Position numbers and translations under genes: made by a program | Assembly (NCBI RefSeq): GCF_943913955.1 | Contig: NZ_CALUAE010000014.1 | Span: 1-64,000 of the forward strand | Length of the DNA stretch: 64,000 nt | Source of the DNA: Mycolicibacterium bacteremicum | GTDB taxonomy: Bacteria; Actinomycetota; Actinomycetes; Mycobacteriales; Mycobacteriaceae | Reading direction: 5' to 3' | Part shown: piece by piece, positions 1-8,045 of the stretch | How the letters are laid out: each line of letters opens with the position of its first letter | Numbering within the stretch: position 1 is the stretch's first letter | Notes under the pieces: generated by a model | Told to the model about the DNA's origin: nothing | The model's database searches: none | The model's input: only the letters and a program-made list of their open reading frames with translations

Positions 1-1
1 C

Positions 2-193
2 CTGGTGCCCGGACTGGCCGGGCTGATGCCGGCCGGCACCCCGCTGGCGGGTCTGCTGCCGTCGGCCGGGGCCGCGACGCCGGCCGCCGCGCCCGCCGCA
101 CCGGCCACGCCGGGTGCACCCGCGCTGCCGAACCCGTCGGATGCCGCGCAGTCGATCGTGCCGATGTTCGTGCCGCTGTCGGGTCTGCCCTGA
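2..193 (+). CDS. Ala/Pro-rich protein, 3' end only
   Basis: Only the last 63 codons lie in the window; the gene enters from the left edge and stops at a TGA at 191-193. The visible part is low-complexity, rich in Ala, Pro and Gly, with no catalytic motif, and ends in a hydrophobic tail (MFVPLSGLP). It lies 44 bp upstream of another secreted Ala/Pro-rich gene on the same strand. That pairing matches M. tuberculosis Rv1158c/Rv1157c as I recall it. The missing N-terminus would be expected to carry a signal peptide, which cannot be checked here. Function unknown. Confidence 0.6.
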   Translation: MVPGLAGLMPAGTPLAGLLPSAGAATPAAAPAAPATPGAPALPNPSDAAQSIVPMFVPLSGLP

Positions 194-237
194 CCCTGCG
201 CCCACCGTCCGCCACCACCACCTAGCCAGGGGGAGTC

Positions 238-1239
238 ATGCCATCGATCCGGACCACACTGACCAGCACCACGGCCGCCGCGCTGGTGGTGCTGGGCGGG
301 GGCTCGGTGATTCCTGCCCACGCCGACCCGGCCGCGCCCATGCCGCTGCCGATCAACGGCCTGCAGGCGCCGGGGCTGCCGGCGATGGAGACTCTCGGAC
401 CCGCCATCCAGCAGGCTGCCGCCAATCCCGGTGACGCAGCGTCGATGCTGATGGCGGCCGCCGCCGCGTTCGCGGGAAACGCGGCGGCTCCGGATGATTC
501 GCAGAATCTGGCCACCGCGGTCAACGAGTTCGTGTCCGCGCCGCAGGCCCACACGCCTGCGGCCGGCGCGGGCGGCCAGGCCCACCTGCCCGCGGGCGTC
601 AACCCCGCCTACTCCGTCGGCCCGGTACCCGGTGCCGCGATCGACGCCCCCGCACCCGACGCGGTGCCGGCGGCGCCCCAGGCCGCGGTCGAGGCACCCG
701 TGGTCCCCGCCCCCGAGGCCGTCCCGCCGGCGCCCGTCCCACCGCCGGCCGATCCGCTGGCCGCCGCCGCGCCCGCTCCGGGCCCGGCGCCCGCCCCGGC
801 GCCCGGTGCGATGCCCGACTTCGGTTCGGATGCACCCACCACGCAGGACTTCATGTACCCGTCGATCAGCAACGGCTGCCTCAAGGACGGCGGTAACGTG
901 CTGGCCGCGGCGATCTCGGTCGCCGGGCCCGCGAAGATCCCCGCGCCCGGCCCGGGACCCGGCCAGACCGCCTACATCTTCACCGCGATGGGCACCCCCG
1001 GACCGGCCGCCGAGCAGAAGCTGCCGCTCAACGTCACCTGGGTGAACCTGACCACCGGCAAGTCCGGCACCGCGACGCTCAAGCCGCAGGCCGATATCAA
1101 CCCGCAGGGACCGACCACGCTGACCGCGATCGCCGACACCGGGTCGGGCAGCATCATGTCGACCATCTTCGGTCAGGTCACCACCACCGAGAAGCAGTGC
1201 CAGTTCATGCCCACCATCGGTTCGACGGTGGTGCCCTGA
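238..1239 (+). CDS. Secreted Ala/Pro-rich protein (Rv1157c-like)
   Basis: 333 residues. The ATG start follows a GGGGGAG ribosome site (about 229-235). Residues 1-30 form a signal peptide ending around AHA-DP. Residues 30-205 are a low-complexity Ala/Pro linker. Residues 205-333 form a compact domain with two conserved-looking cysteines (NGCLKDGG and KQCQFM) that could form a disulphide, and regular beta-type sequence suggesting an Ig-like fold; that last point is inference. The protein is probably exported and cell-wall associated. The family is mycobacterial and uncharacterised. A strong inverted repeat follows the gene. Confidence 0.75.
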   Translation: MPSIRTTLTSTTAAALVVLGGGSVIPAHADPAAPMPLPINGLQAPGLPAMETLGPAIQQAAANPGDAASMLMAAAAAFAGNAAAPDDSQNLATAVNEFVSAPQAHTPAAGAGGQAHLPAGVNPAYSVGPVPGAAIDAPAPDAVPAAPQAAVEAPVVPAPEAVPPAPVPPPADPLAAAAPAPGPAPAPAPGAMPDFGSDAPTTQDFMYPSISNGCLKDGGNVLAAAISVAGPAKIPAPGPGPGQTAYIFTAMGTPGPAAEQKLPLNVTWVNLTTGKSGTATLKPQADINPQGPTTLTAIADTGSGSIMSTIFGQVTTTEKQCQFMPTIGSTVVP

Positions 1240-1263
1240 CACCTGGCGCGCGTCAGCGCGAGC

Positions 1264-1309
1264 GTGCGCTCAGATCGACCGTCCGGGCTGGATCGCGATC
1301 TGAGCGCAC
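1264..1309. terminator. Perfect 14-bp inverted repeat between convergent genes
   Basis: Arms gtgcgctcagatcg (1264-1277) and cgatctgagcgcac (1296-1309) are exact reverse complements around an 18-nt loop. It lies between the ends of the secreted-protein gene (+) and the DUF1059 gene (-), so it can serve as a two-way terminator. There is no U tract, which is common for mycobacterial terminators. Confidence 0.6.
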
Positions 1310-1317
1310 CATCGGCG

Positions 1318-1467
1318 TCAGTACGCCATGAACAGGATCATCTCCCGGTCGTACTCCCGTCCGGGATGCGCTTCCGAGAGGTGTGCCTGCGCCTTGGTGA
1401 CGAGGTCGTCCTCGTCGGCGCCCTGGATGGCTTCCCCGCACGGGCAGTTCAGATGTGTCTTGGCCAT
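1318..1467 (-). CDS. DUF1059 family small protein
   Basis: 49 residues, starting MAKTHLNCPCGEAI and ending REMILFMAY. The pattern is typical of DUF1059: an N-terminal CPCG motif with two cysteines, an acidic centre (GADEDDLVTKAQ) and a C-terminal HPGREYDREMI segment. Function unknown; the paired cysteines and histidines suggest metal binding (inference). It is transcribed away from the nitroreductase-family gene that starts at 1503. No good ribosome site is visible. Confidence 0.8.
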   Translation of the reverse strand: MAKTHLNCPCGEAIQGADEDDLVTKAQAHLSEAHPGREYDREMILFMAY

Positions 1468-1502
1468 ATGTCCACAATCGCATACGCGCCAGGATGGTGA
1501 GC

Positions 1503-2159
1503 ATGGATACCTATGACGTCATGCGCACGACCGGCGCGGTCCGCCAGTTCACCGGCGAGCCGCTGCCCGATGCGACGCTGACCCGCATCCTGGACAACGC
1601 CCGGTTCGCGCCCAGCGGCGGCAACCGGCAGGGCACGCACATCATCGTCGTCCGCGATGACGCCACCAAGGCGGCACTGGCCGATCTGAGCGTGACCGGC
1701 GCGCGCCGCTACATCGCCCAGAAGCGCAACGGCGAAAGCCCGTGGAACCCGTTGCATCCCATGGGCGTATCCGACGAGGACCTGGCGGCGGTGCAGGTGC
1801 CGAGGGCCACCCACCTGCTCGACGCCGAGGTGCTGCTGGTGGTCTGCGTGGACCTCGGCGTGGTCGCGGCCTTCGACCAGGACCTCGATCGCATCGGGGT
1901 GGTGCCGGGCGCCTCGGTGTACCCGCTGGTGTGGAACATCCTGCTGGCCGCCCGCAACGAGGGCTTCGGCGGTGTGCTGACGACGATGGCCGTCGCCGAG
2001 GAACCCCGCGTCAAGGAACTGCTCGCGATCCCCGACGAGTACGCGCTCGCCGCGGTGCTGCCGCTGGGCAGACCGGTCACCCAGGTTCGCAGGCTGACCC
2101 GTAAACCGGTGGCCGAGTTCGTCACGCAGGAGCGCTTCGACGGCCCCGCGTTCGGTTGA
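1503..2159 (+). CDS. Nitroreductase family protein
   Basis: 218 residues from MDTYDVMRTTGAVRQF. The start is chosen at 1503 because AGG at 1491-1493 lies at ribosome-site distance; an in-frame ATG at 1494 is possible. Features of the FMN-dependent nitroreductase fold are the N-terminal R-x-F/Y turn (AVRQFTGEPLP), the phosphate-binding FAPSGGNRQ segment (about residues 37-45) and the C-terminal VLPLGRPV segment. It probably reduces a quinone, nitro or enone substrate with NAD(P)H in the cytoplasm; the substrate cannot be told. The TGA stop overlaps the first base pairs of a 55-bp hairpin repeat. Confidence 0.8.
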   Translation: MDTYDVMRTTGAVRQFTGEPLPDATLTRILDNARFAPSGGNRQGTHIIVVRDDATKAALADLSVTGARRYIAQKRNGESPWNPLHPMGVSDEDLAAVQVPRATHLLDAEVLLVVCVDLGVVAAFDQDLDRIGVVPGASVYPLVWNILLAARNEGFGGVLTTMAVAEEPRVKELLAIPDEYALAAVLPLGRPVTQVRRLTRKPVAEFVTQERFDGPAFG

Positions 2160-2212
2160 CTCTGCGGTGCGGGCGCGCGCCACTCGCACTTTCGCGCCGT
2201 GAGCGCAGAGTC
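2158..2212. repeat. 55-bp hairpin repeat, copy A
   Basis: Outer stem gactctgcg/cgcagagtc (9 bp), inner stem ggcgcg/cgcgcc, and the unpaired segment gccactcgcacttt. It differs from copy B (2299-2353) at one base in 55. The left arm begins inside the stop codon of the nitroreductase-family gene. It may act as a terminator. Confidence 0.85.
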
Positions 2213-2219
2213 AGTGTGT

Positions 2220-2282
2220 CCGTGCACGACGGTGCACGGAGATCGGGAAAACAGCCGAAAGTTCGATCTGTATGCACCGTCG
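2220..2282. repeat. Nested palindromes between repeat copies A and B
   Basis: ccgtgcac (2220-2227) pairs with gtgcacgg (2232-2239). An alternative longer-range pairing joins cgacggtgca (2227-2236) with tgcaccgtcg (2273-2282). The two structures exclude each other. No coding sequence is seen here. Confidence 0.6.
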
Positions 2283-2298
2283 GCGCCCGACACGCGTT

Positions 2299-2353
2299 GA
2301 CTCTGCGATGCGGGCGCGCGCCACTCGCACTTTCGCGCCGTGAGCGCAGAGTC
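2299..2353. repeat. 55-bp hairpin repeat, copy B
   Basis: Same element as copy A in the same orientation, 141 bp downstream, with one base change in the left half. The matching stretch extends a few bases on both sides (gtt before, ag after). It lies just before the end of the convergent HhH-GPD gene. Confidence 0.85.
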
Positions 2354-2388
2354 AGCTGGTGGCTTTCGCAGCCTTCCGGGTCGACGGC

Positions 2389-2976
2389 TCAGGCCTGCTT
2401 CGCAGCCTTCGCGGCGGCCTTCATCTTCTTCTTGTACGCCCGGACCTCCTGCAGCGAGCCGGGGTCGACGACATCGGCCACCGACATGTGCGTGCCGGCC
2501 TTGCCGTAATCGCCCGCCGCGGCCCGCCAGCCCTTCGGCGTCACCCCGTACTGCTTGCCCAACAGCGCCAGGAAGATCCGCGCCTTCTGATCACCGAAAC
2601 CGGGCAGCCGCTTCAGCCGGCGCAGCACCTCTTTGCCGTCCGGGTCTCCCCCGGTCCACAGCGCGCTGACATCACCGTCGTAGTCGTCGACGATCGCCTG
2701 GGCCAGCGCCTGCACCCGCTTGGACATCGAGCCCGGGAACCGGTGGATCGCCGGGGTTTCCGAGCACAGCGCGGTGAACTCGTCGGGGTTGTAGTCCGCG
2801 ATCACCCGTGCGTCGACCGAACCGATGCGGTCGGCGATCTTCTTCGGCCCGGCGAAGGCGACCTCCATCGGGATCTGCTGATCGAGCATCATCCCGAGCA
2901 GCAACGCGAACGGATTGGCCTCGAGCAGGGCGTCGGCGTCGGGATCTTGGACCAGCTGCAGGGTGGGCACCCGCAC
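2389..2976 (-). CDS. HhH-GPD type base-excision DNA repair protein
   Basis: 195 residues, the length I recall for M. tuberculosis Rv1156. The helix-hairpin-helix is visible as LKRLPGFGDQKARIFLALL (about residues 118-136), preceded by an all-helical DNA-glycosylase-like N-terminal half (LLLGMMLDQQIPMEVAFAGPK). The C-terminus is Lys/Ala-rich. The family is expected to excise damaged or mispaired bases; I do not see a clear catalytic Asp of the standard HhH-GPD type, so activity is uncertain. A TAGACT -10 element directly before the GTG at 2976 suggests that a leaderless transcript could start at the second GTG (2970). Confidence 0.75.
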   Translation of the reverse strand: MRVPTLQLVQDPDADALLEANPFALLLGMMLDQQIPMEVAFAGPKKIADRIGSVDARVIADYNPDEFTALCSETPAIHRFPGSMSKRVQALAQAIVDDYDGDVSALWTGGDPDGKEVLRRLKRLPGFGDQKARIFLALLGKQYGVTPKGWRAAAGDYGKAGTHMSVADVVDPGSLQEVRAYKKKMKAAAKAAKQA

Positions 2977-3063
2977 AGTCTAGAACCGCGAATCCCGACA
3001 CGGTGCCGGTGCGGTATGCGACCGTGATCCCCTGACCAGCGCACAACGCAGAGGGAGACGGCC

Positions 3064-3369
3064 ATGAGACGAGTGATCACACCGCTGCTGACGGCCACCG
3101 CGGCCGTCGCCGCCTCGATCGCCTTCGCCGGCGCCGCACTCGCCATCCCCGACCAGGGCACCCCGGAGTTCGACGAGTACCTGGCCGGCCTGCAGCGCAA
3201 CGGCTACAACCTCAATCCCGACACCGCCTGGCGCGCGATGCATCAGGCCTGTGTCGGCGGCCTACCCGGCTATATCGGACTGGAGTTGGCCGCCCAGGGC
3301 GCCATCGGGCCGGGCGCGCAGGAGCGGGTGTTCGACGTGGCCAGGAAGTACGCCTGCCCGGTCCAGTAG
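3064..3369 (+). CDS. DUF732 domain secreted protein
   Basis: 101 residues with a good ribosome site (GAGGGAGA, 3050-3057). Residues 1-28 form a signal peptide ending ALA-IP. The mature part fits DUF732, a small helical mycobacterial domain: TPEFDEYLAGLQRNGYNLNPDTAWRA-type sequence with two cysteines (HQACVGG and KYACPV) likely to form a disulphide. It is exported; function unknown. It is divergent from the HhH-GPD gene and 27 bp upstream of the sensor kinase gene. Confidence 0.85.
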   Translation: MRRVITPLLTATAAVAASIAFAGAALAIPDQGTPEFDEYLAGLQRNGYNLNPDTAWRAMHQACVGGLPGYIGLELAAQGAIGPGAQERVFDVARKYACPVQ

Positions 3370-3396
3370 TCCCGTCGGCATAGGGTTGGCCGCACC

Positions 3397-4611
3397 ATGT
3401 CCGGTCAGTTCGCGGTCACCCTGGCGGCGGCACTGCTCTTGGCGGTGCTGGCGGCCGTCCTCGTGGTGCGCACCCGCCGCGTCGTGGCCACCCCGACCGA
3501 GCGCGCCGTGCACGCGGCCCTGCACACCGCCTCGCTGGCGGCGCGCGCCCTGCGCCAGGGCCTGGACACCGGATCGGCCGCCACCGCCGCCCCGTTCCTG
3601 CGCGACCTCACCGGCACCGACGGTGTCGCCCTGTTCGACGGTGACGGTCAGCTGCTCTCCCGCGACCCCGCCGACAAGTTCATCTGGCAGCCGGCGGTCA
3701 TCGACACCTGCACGACGGCCGCGGCGGCTTCCATCGCCGGTGAACGCCGGATGCTCGAGAGCGTGCGCACCTTCACCGTCGTCGCGCAGCCGCTGCTGGC
3801 CGAGGCCGGTGACGTACTGGGTGTGCTGGTGGTCGTTACCACCGACACACCGGGCCCCGGCATGCTCGGCGCCGTCGGCGAGGTCGCGCGCTACGCGGCC
3901 AGCCAGGTCGAACTCGCCGAACTCGACGCCTCGCGCGCCCGCCTCGCCAAGGCCGAGGTGCTGGCCCTGCGCGCCCAGATCAGCCCGCACTTCATCTACA
4001 ACGCACTCAACACCATCGCCTCGTTCGTGCGCACCGATCCCGCCCGCGCGCGCGAATTGATCCTGGAATTCGCCGATTTCACCCGCTACTCGTTCCGGGC
4101 GGCCGGGCAGTACACCACCCTGGCCGAGGAACTGCGCAACATCGATCGCTACCTGACGCTGGAGCGGGCCCGCTTCGGCGCCGCCCTGACGGTGCGACTG
4201 CAGGTCGCGCCCGAGGTGCTCAACGTGGTGGTGCCGTTCCTGGCACTGCAACCGTTGGTGGAGAACGCGGTGCGACACGGCCTGGCCGGACAGGGCGGCG
4301 GGTCGGTGGAGATCGTCGCCGACGACGCCGGCTCGGACTGCGTCATCACCGTCGAAGACGACGGCGCCGGAATGGATCCCGACACCCTGCGGGCCGGGCA
4401 CGGTGATGCATTGGCCGAGCGGACCCCGGCCGCCGGACACGATCAGTCCGCCCACGTCGGGCTGACCAATGTCGACCATCGGCTGCGCGCAGCCTTCGGC
4501 AACGACTACGGTCTGGTGGTCGAAACGGCTATCGGAGCGGGGACCAAGGTCATCATGCGGGTACCGAAATTCCGGTCCGGCGTGCGGGCCGACGGAGGTG
4601 GGTTCCCATGA
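3397..4611 (+). CDS. LytS/BtsS-type sensor histidine kinase
   Basis: 404 residues. One N-terminal membrane segment (about 4-26), a GAF-like sensing region (about 40-155), then a His_kinase domain with the family motif SPHFIYNALN. The phospho-accepting His is residue 198. The HATPase domain follows (about 280-395), with an N-box (LVENAVRHGL) and a G-box (EDDGAGMD). The classic LytS 5TM-5TMR sensor is absent and replaced by one TM plus the GAF-like domain. The gene overlaps its response regulator by 4 nt (ATGA). E. coli relatives BtsS and YpdA sense pyruvate; because two carboxylate-type symporters lie downstream, a carboxylate signal is the reasonable guess. Confidence 0.88.
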   Translation: MSGQFAVTLAAALLLAVLAAVLVVRTRRVVATPTERAVHAALHTASLAARALRQGLDTGSAATAAPFLRDLTGTDGVALFDGDGQLLSRDPADKFIWQPAVIDTCTTAAAASIAGERRMLESVRTFTVVAQPLLAEAGDVLGVLVVVTTDTPGPGMLGAVGEVARYAASQVELAELDASRARLAKAEVLALRAQISPHFIYNALNTIASFVRTDPARARELILEFADFTRYSFRAAGQYTTLAEELRNIDRYLTLERARFGAALTVRLQVAPEVLNVVVPFLALQPLVENAVRHGLAGQGGGSVEIVADDAGSDCVITVEDDGAGMDPDTLRAGHGDALAERTPAAGHDQSAHVGLTNVDHRLRAAFGNDYGLVVETAIGAGTKVIMRVPKFRSGVRADGGGFP

Positions 4612-5393
4612 GCGCCGGCCTGACCGTGCTCGCCGTCGACGACGAGGCGCCCGCCCTCGACGAACTGGCCTACCTGCTCGGCGAACATCCCGACATCGCC
4701 ACCGTGCACACCGCCGGCGACGCCACCTCGGCACTGCGTGAACTGAACCGGCACACCATCGACGCGGTGTTCCTCGACATCAACATGCCGGGGCTGTCCG
4801 GGATCGAACTCGCCGGCGTGCTCACCAACTTCGCACACCGGCCCGCCGTGGTGTTCGTGACCGCCCATGAGGACAGGGCCGTCGCGGCCTTCGATGTCGG
4901 CGCGCTGGACTACCTGCTCAAGCCGATCCGGCAGAACCGGCTCGACGAAGCGGTACGCCGGGTGGCGAGCGCCCGCACCAGCGAGCCGCCCGCCGAGGAA
5001 CCCGATACCACCGATTCCGATGTCATCCCGGCCGAATTGGGCGGTATCACCCACCTGGTGCCGCGGGAGAGCATCGGCTGGGTGGAGGCCGAGGGCGACT
5101 ATGCCCGACTGCACTCGGCCACCGGCGCCCACCTGGTGCGGATCCCGTTGAGCACGTTGGAGACCCGCTGGCGCGACCACGGCTTCCAACGGATCCACCG
5201 CTCCTATCTGGTGTCGCTGCGACTGGTCACCGGGTTGCGCACCGCCGACGGCGCGGTGCTGGTGCGGTTGCGCGCCAACGGCGCCTCTCCCGCCGTCGAA
5301 CTCCCGGTGAGCCGTCGCCAGGCGCGCGAACTGCGCGACCGGCTGGTCCGCGACCCGATGCGCAACCTGAAGCCGGCGGGCGCCGATGAATGA
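4608..5393 (+). CDS. LytTR family response regulator
   Basis: 261 residues. The receiver domain spans 1-120 with acidic pocket D11/D12, phospho-acceptor D57 (AVFLDINMPG) and the conserved Lys of the LLKPI motif. The LytTR DNA-binding domain occupies about 145-245 (IGWVEAEGDYARLHS, FQRIHRSYLVSL). It partners the kinase encoded just upstream. By comparison with the BtsR and YpdB systems it is expected to activate the transporter genes that follow. Its end overlaps the next start by 8 nt. Confidence 0.9.
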   Translation: MSAGLTVLAVDDEAPALDELAYLLGEHPDIATVHTAGDATSALRELNRHTIDAVFLDINMPGLSGIELAGVLTNFAHRPAVVFVTAHEDRAVAAFDVGALDYLLKPIRQNRLDEAVRRVASARTSEPPAEEPDTTDSDVIPAELGGITHLVPRESIGWVEAEGDYARLHSATGAHLVRIPLSTLETRWRDHGFQRIHRSYLVSLRLVTGLRTADGAVLVRLRANGASPAVELPVSRRQARELRDRLVRDPMRNLKPAGADE

Positions 5394-5745
5394 CCGGCCA
5401 CCGCGACAGCGGGTGATCCTCGCGCACCGGCGCGGTGCCCGGATGGTGCGCACCCGCGTGGAGGTGCAGGAGCAGACCGAGGTCGGCGACGCTCTGGTGC
5501 GCGGCCTGGTGCGGGCCCAACTCGGGTTGGCGCTGCGGCTGACGCTGGTCGTGGTCACGGCGGTCGCCGGCATCCTGGTGCTCACCGCGACGATGCCCGA
5601 TCTGACGGTGCTCGGGATGCGGCTGAACTGGTTGCTGCTGGCGGTGCTGGCCTTTCCGCTGCTGTACGCCGTGGGCAGTCTGTACGTCCGGCTGGCCGAG
5701 CAGGCCGAGCGCGATTTCGTCCGCGTCGTCGACAGCGAACCGTGA
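5386..5745 (+). CDS. Small membrane protein partner of the downstream symporter
   Basis: 119 residues with a basic, cytoplasmic-looking N-terminus (about 1-50) and two membrane segments (about 51-72 and 80-101). It lies between the response regulator (8-nt overlap) and a sodium:solute symporter gene (4-nt GTGA overlap). This is the position held by DUF485/YjcH-type proteins next to ActP transporters, and the two-TM shape agrees, although sequence likeness to the true DUF485 protein at 7704 is low. Probably an accessory subunit of the symporter (inference). Confidence 0.7.
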   Translation: MNDRPPRQRVILAHRRGARMVRTRVEVQEQTEVGDALVRGLVRAQLGLALRLTLVVVTAVAGILVLTATMPDLTVLGMRLNWLLLAVLAFPLLYAVGSLYVRLAEQAERDFVRVVDSEP

Positions 5746-7472
5746 CCGGTTCACCGCTGACCGCGGCCGCGCTGCTGGCCGCCGCGATCGCCACGGTGCT
5801 GATCGGCAGCTGGGGTGTGCGGATGTCGCGTACCACGTCGGACTTCCTGGTCGCTTCACGCAGCGTCGGGCCACGCTGGAACGCCGCCGCCATCTCCGGT
5901 GAATACCTTTCCGCGGCATCATTTCTCGGTGTCGCCGGGCTGATCGCCAAATACGGTGCCGACGCGTTGTGGTATCCGGTCGGCTTCACCGCGGGCTATC
6001 TGGGACTGTTGCTGTTCGTCGCCGCCCCGCTCCGCCGCTCCGGCGCCTACACCGTGCCCGACTTCGCCGAATTCCGGCTCGGCTCGGCCCGGTTGCGCAA
6101 GGTCGCCATGCTCGTGGTGGTCATGGTCTGCCTGTTCTATCTGGCCCCGCAATACCAGGGCGCCGGGTTGGCGCTGAAAACCCTTCTCGGCATGCCGGTC
6201 TGGACCGGGCCTGTGCTGGTCGGCGCCATCGTCATCACCAACGTGGTGGGGGGCGGCATGCGGTCGATCACCTTCGTACAGGCCTTCCAGTATTGGCTCA
6301 AGCTCACCGCGGTCGCCATTCCCGCCCTGGCGCTGCTGGGGCTGTTCCTGCAGGACCGCGGCGATCTGGGCGGCCCGCTGCCACCCAGTGTCGAGCACAT
6401 GACGACGGTGCAGATCGAGACCGACGTGGTGGTCCGCGTCGTCGACCCGGCCGGTATCACCGTCACCGGCCTGCTGGACGGCAACGCCGTGCGCGACAGC
6501 GGTTTCGGCACTCCGGGCGAGCACACGCTGGGCGCCGACACCAGCCTCACACTGGCCGCCGGTGCGGCCACGCCGGTGGTGGCCGGGACGCCGGGCACCG
6601 GCAGCGAATGGATAGCCTCGGGCACCGGTCTCGGCGGCGGGCATCCGCTGTATCAGGTGCTGTCCATCATCATCGCGACATTTCTGGGCACCATGGGACT
6701 GCCGCATGTGCTGGTCCGCTTCTACACCAATCCCGACGGACGCGCGGCGCGGCGCACCGCGCTCGCGGTGATCGCCCTGCTGTCGCTGTTCTACCTGTTC
6801 CCCATCCTGCTCGGCGTCTTCTCCCGGCTCTACGTCCCGCAGCTGCTGATCACCGGAACCGCCGATGCCGCAGTGCTGTTGGCACCGGGGGCGGCCATCG
6901 GCGGGGTCTTCGGCCAGCTGCTCGCCGCGCTGGTCGCCGCCGGCGCCATCGCCGCCTTCCTGGCCACCTCCTCGGGCTTGCTGGTCAGCATCGCCGGCGC
7001 GCTGGCCACCGACGTGTTGCGCGGCCGGGTGCGCGACTTCCGGGTGGCCGCGGTGATCGGCGGCCTGATCCCGATCCCGTTGTCGCTGTTGGTCTCCGAC
7101 CTCGAACTCTCGCGCACCGTGGGTCTGGCCTTCGCGGTGGCCGCCTCCACATTGTGCCCGCTGCTGGTGCTCGGTATCTGGTGGCGCGGGCTGACCGCCA
7201 CCGGTGCGGCCTGCGGACTGGTCGTCGGCGGGATGGTGTGCGGCGGCGCCGTGCTGGTGGCCATCACCGGCGGGGTCGACGAGAACGTGCTCGGCGGTTG
7301 GCCGGCGGTGATGGTCGGCTATCCCGCCGCGGTCAGCGTGCCGGTGGCGTTCGCGACCATGATCGCGGTCAGCCGGTTCACCCGGCCCACCCCCGGCGTC
7401 GCGCAGATCTTCGCCCGCATGCACGTGCCCGAACGCCTCGGCATGGGCCTGGAACGGTTGCCCGAGGACTGA
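5742..7472 (+). CDS. Sodium:solute symporter (ActP/MctC-like), paralogue 1
   Basis: 576 residues from a GTG coupled to the upstream gene. It shows the SSS-family core: the EYLSAASFLGVAGLI segment in TM2, FRLGSARLRK, GGMRSITFVQAFQYW and TMGLPHVLVRFYT. A Na+-coupled importer of acetate, pyruvate or a related monocarboxylate is expected. An extracytoplasmic segment of about 100 residues (205-305), rich in Val/Thr/Gly, replaces a linker of about 45 residues in the second symporter of this locus. The protein ends PEDLD-free, with EERL-type charge absent. Same operon as lytS/lytTR. Confidence 0.85.
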   Translation: MTGSPLTAAALLAAAIATVLIGSWGVRMSRTTSDFLVASRSVGPRWNAAAISGEYLSAASFLGVAGLIAKYGADALWYPVGFTAGYLGLLLFVAAPLRRSGAYTVPDFAEFRLGSARLRKVAMLVVVMVCLFYLAPQYQGAGLALKTLLGMPVWTGPVLVGAIVITNVVGGGMRSITFVQAFQYWLKLTAVAIPALALLGLFLQDRGDLGGPLPPSVEHMTTVQIETDVVVRVVDPAGITVTGLLDGNAVRDSGFGTPGEHTLGADTSLTLAAGAATPVVAGTPGTGSEWIASGTGLGGGHPLYQVLSIIIATFLGTMGLPHVLVRFYTNPDGRAARRTALAVIALLSLFYLFPILLGVFSRLYVPQLLITGTADAAVLLAPGAAIGGVFGQLLAALVAAGAIAAFLATSSGLLVSIAGALATDVLRGRVRDFRVAAVIGGLIPIPLSLLVSDLELSRTVGLAFAVAASTLCPLLVLGIWWRGLTATGAACGLVVGGMVCGGAVLVAITGGVDENVLGGWPAVMVGYPAAVSVPVAFATMIAVSRFTRPTPGVAQIFARMHVPERLGMGLERLPED

Positions 7473-7636
7473 CGCCGGCGCGACCAGACAGTTCCACCCC
7501 TGGCCGGTGGCCGAAATGGGGGTGCCCGCGTCTGCTCGGGGGCGGCGCGGCACCCGCAACCGCTTGTCGTCGCCGACGGACCGTTCACCGCAGGCCATCC
7601 CCGTTTCGCCGGGTTGACCTCGGGTAACACTTCGAT

Positions 7637-7652
7637 TGTGACCTGAGTCTCA
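7637..7652. promoter_or_regulatory. Candidate CRP-type site
   Basis: TGTGAcctgagTCTCA matches the CRP half-site arrangement TGTGA-N6-TCACA with one mismatch. It lies 52 bp before the GTG of the DUF485/symporter pair, in a 231-bp gap that otherwise holds only the likely promoter. cAMP-CRP control of acs-yjcH-actP is established in E. coli; use of this site here is inference. Confidence 0.35.
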
Positions 7653-7703
7653 ATACGCTCTGTCCACGATCCGGAACACATCGACCAGTCAGGAGCACCC
7701 GCG

Positions 7704-8045
7704 GTGTCCACCACCGAAAGCAGGCCGGCCCCCACCGGCCAAGAGTTCATCGCCATGCAGGCGAGCCCCGAGTTCCAGGAACTGCGAAGCAGGTTGCGCC
7801 GGTTCGTCTTCCCGATGACGGCGTTCTTCCTCGTCTGGTACGGGCTGTACGTGCTGCTGGGCGCGTTCGCCCACGACTTCATGGCCACCAAGGTGTTCGG
7901 CGACGTCAACGTCGGACTGATCATCGGCCTCGGTCAGTTCCTGACGACCTTCGTCATCACTGGCCTCTACGTCCGGTTCGCAAACCGCGAGCTGGACCCG
8001 CGCGCCGCCGCGATCCGCGAAGAGCTGGAAGGACCCGCGCTGTGA
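7704..8045 (+). CDS. DUF485 (YjcH-like) membrane protein
   Basis: 113 residues from a GTG preceded by AGGAG (7691-7695). Two membrane segments (about 37-57 and 70-92) are joined by a short loop, with the DUF485 signature FQELRSRLRRFVFPMTAFFLVWYG and a charged C-terminal tail. It overlaps the following symporter gene by 4 nt, the same gene order as yjcH-actP in E. coli and mctB-mctC in Corynebacterium. Likely an accessory subunit of the symporter. Confidence 0.9.
   Translation: MSTTESRPAPTGQEFIAMQASPEFQELRSRLRRFVFPMTAFFLVWYGLYVLLGAFAHDFMATKVFGDVNVGLIIGLGQFLTTFVITGLYVRFANRELDPRAAAIREELEGPAL

Noticed and set aside
5919..7598. 559-codon minus-strand frame opposite the first symporter
   Set aside because: His/Gln/Asp-rich shadow of the symporter gene, no motif.
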